Positions 5,577 to 5,577 of a stretch of 5,577 nt of DNA are shown in pieces. The position numbers and the translations under genes were made by a program. The DNA is from DATCSE01 sp036568605 (GTDB lineage: Bacteria > Pseudomonadota > Gammaproteobacteria > Burkholderiales > Burkholderiaceae_C). The notes under the pieces are model-generated. The model worked only from the letters and a program-made list of their open reading frames with translations. It searched no databases and was not told the origin of the DNA. The first letter of the stretch is position 1; the number at the start of each line of letters is the position of its first letter. The stretch is taken from NCBI GenBank assembly GCA_036568605.1, contig DATCSE010000225.1:1-5577 (forward strand), read 5' to 3'.

Positions 5577-5577
5577 G

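Overview
The window is high-GC DNA, probably from a betaproteobacterium of the order Burkholderiales. I infer this from the strong resemblance of both housekeeping proteins to remembered Burkholderia and enterobacterial homologues, and from the dxs-folE2 gene order. No species can be named from the sequence alone.

Left part, plus strand (2-2627): the 3' nine-tenths of dxs (1-deoxy-D-xylulose-5-phosphate synthase, entry step of the MEP isoprenoid pathway, which also supplies the thiamine and pyridoxal precursor DXP) is followed after 103 nt by a complete folE2 (GTP cyclohydrolase IB, first step of tetrahydrofolate synthesis). Both keep all the catalytic or metal-binding residues I could place. 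The gap between them holds two GC-rich inverted repeats without a T-tract. folE2 meets the next gene tail to tail, with only 13 nt between the stop codons and a perfect 8-bp hairpin at the folE2 end.

Middle, minus strand (2641-3186): a stand-alone CheY-like receiver protein with all phosphorylation residues. Its upstream gap carries a perfect 14-bp palindrome and an adjoining inverted repeat. It also holds a 17-codon ORF with a good Shine-Dalgarno sequence, whose TGA stop is in frame with the receiver gene.

Right part, minus strand (3187-5577): two tandem paralogous genes for secreted, modular proteins, overlapping by ATGA. The promoter-distal one is a complete 631-residue lipoprotein. Its order is lipobox, then collagen-like Gly-X-Y runs alternating with three Cys-flanked repeats that each contain an EF-hand-type loop, then a conserved C-terminal module split by a seven-blade, Asp-box type beta-propeller. 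The promoter-proximal paralogue runs off the window. It has the same C-terminal module with only about four residues where the propeller sits in its neighbour. This apparent propeller insertion into a pre-existing module, together with the young-looking 120-nt repeats that encode it, is the most notable feature of the window. The lipoproteins probably act at the cell surface in calcium-dependent binding or adhesion, but this is inference.
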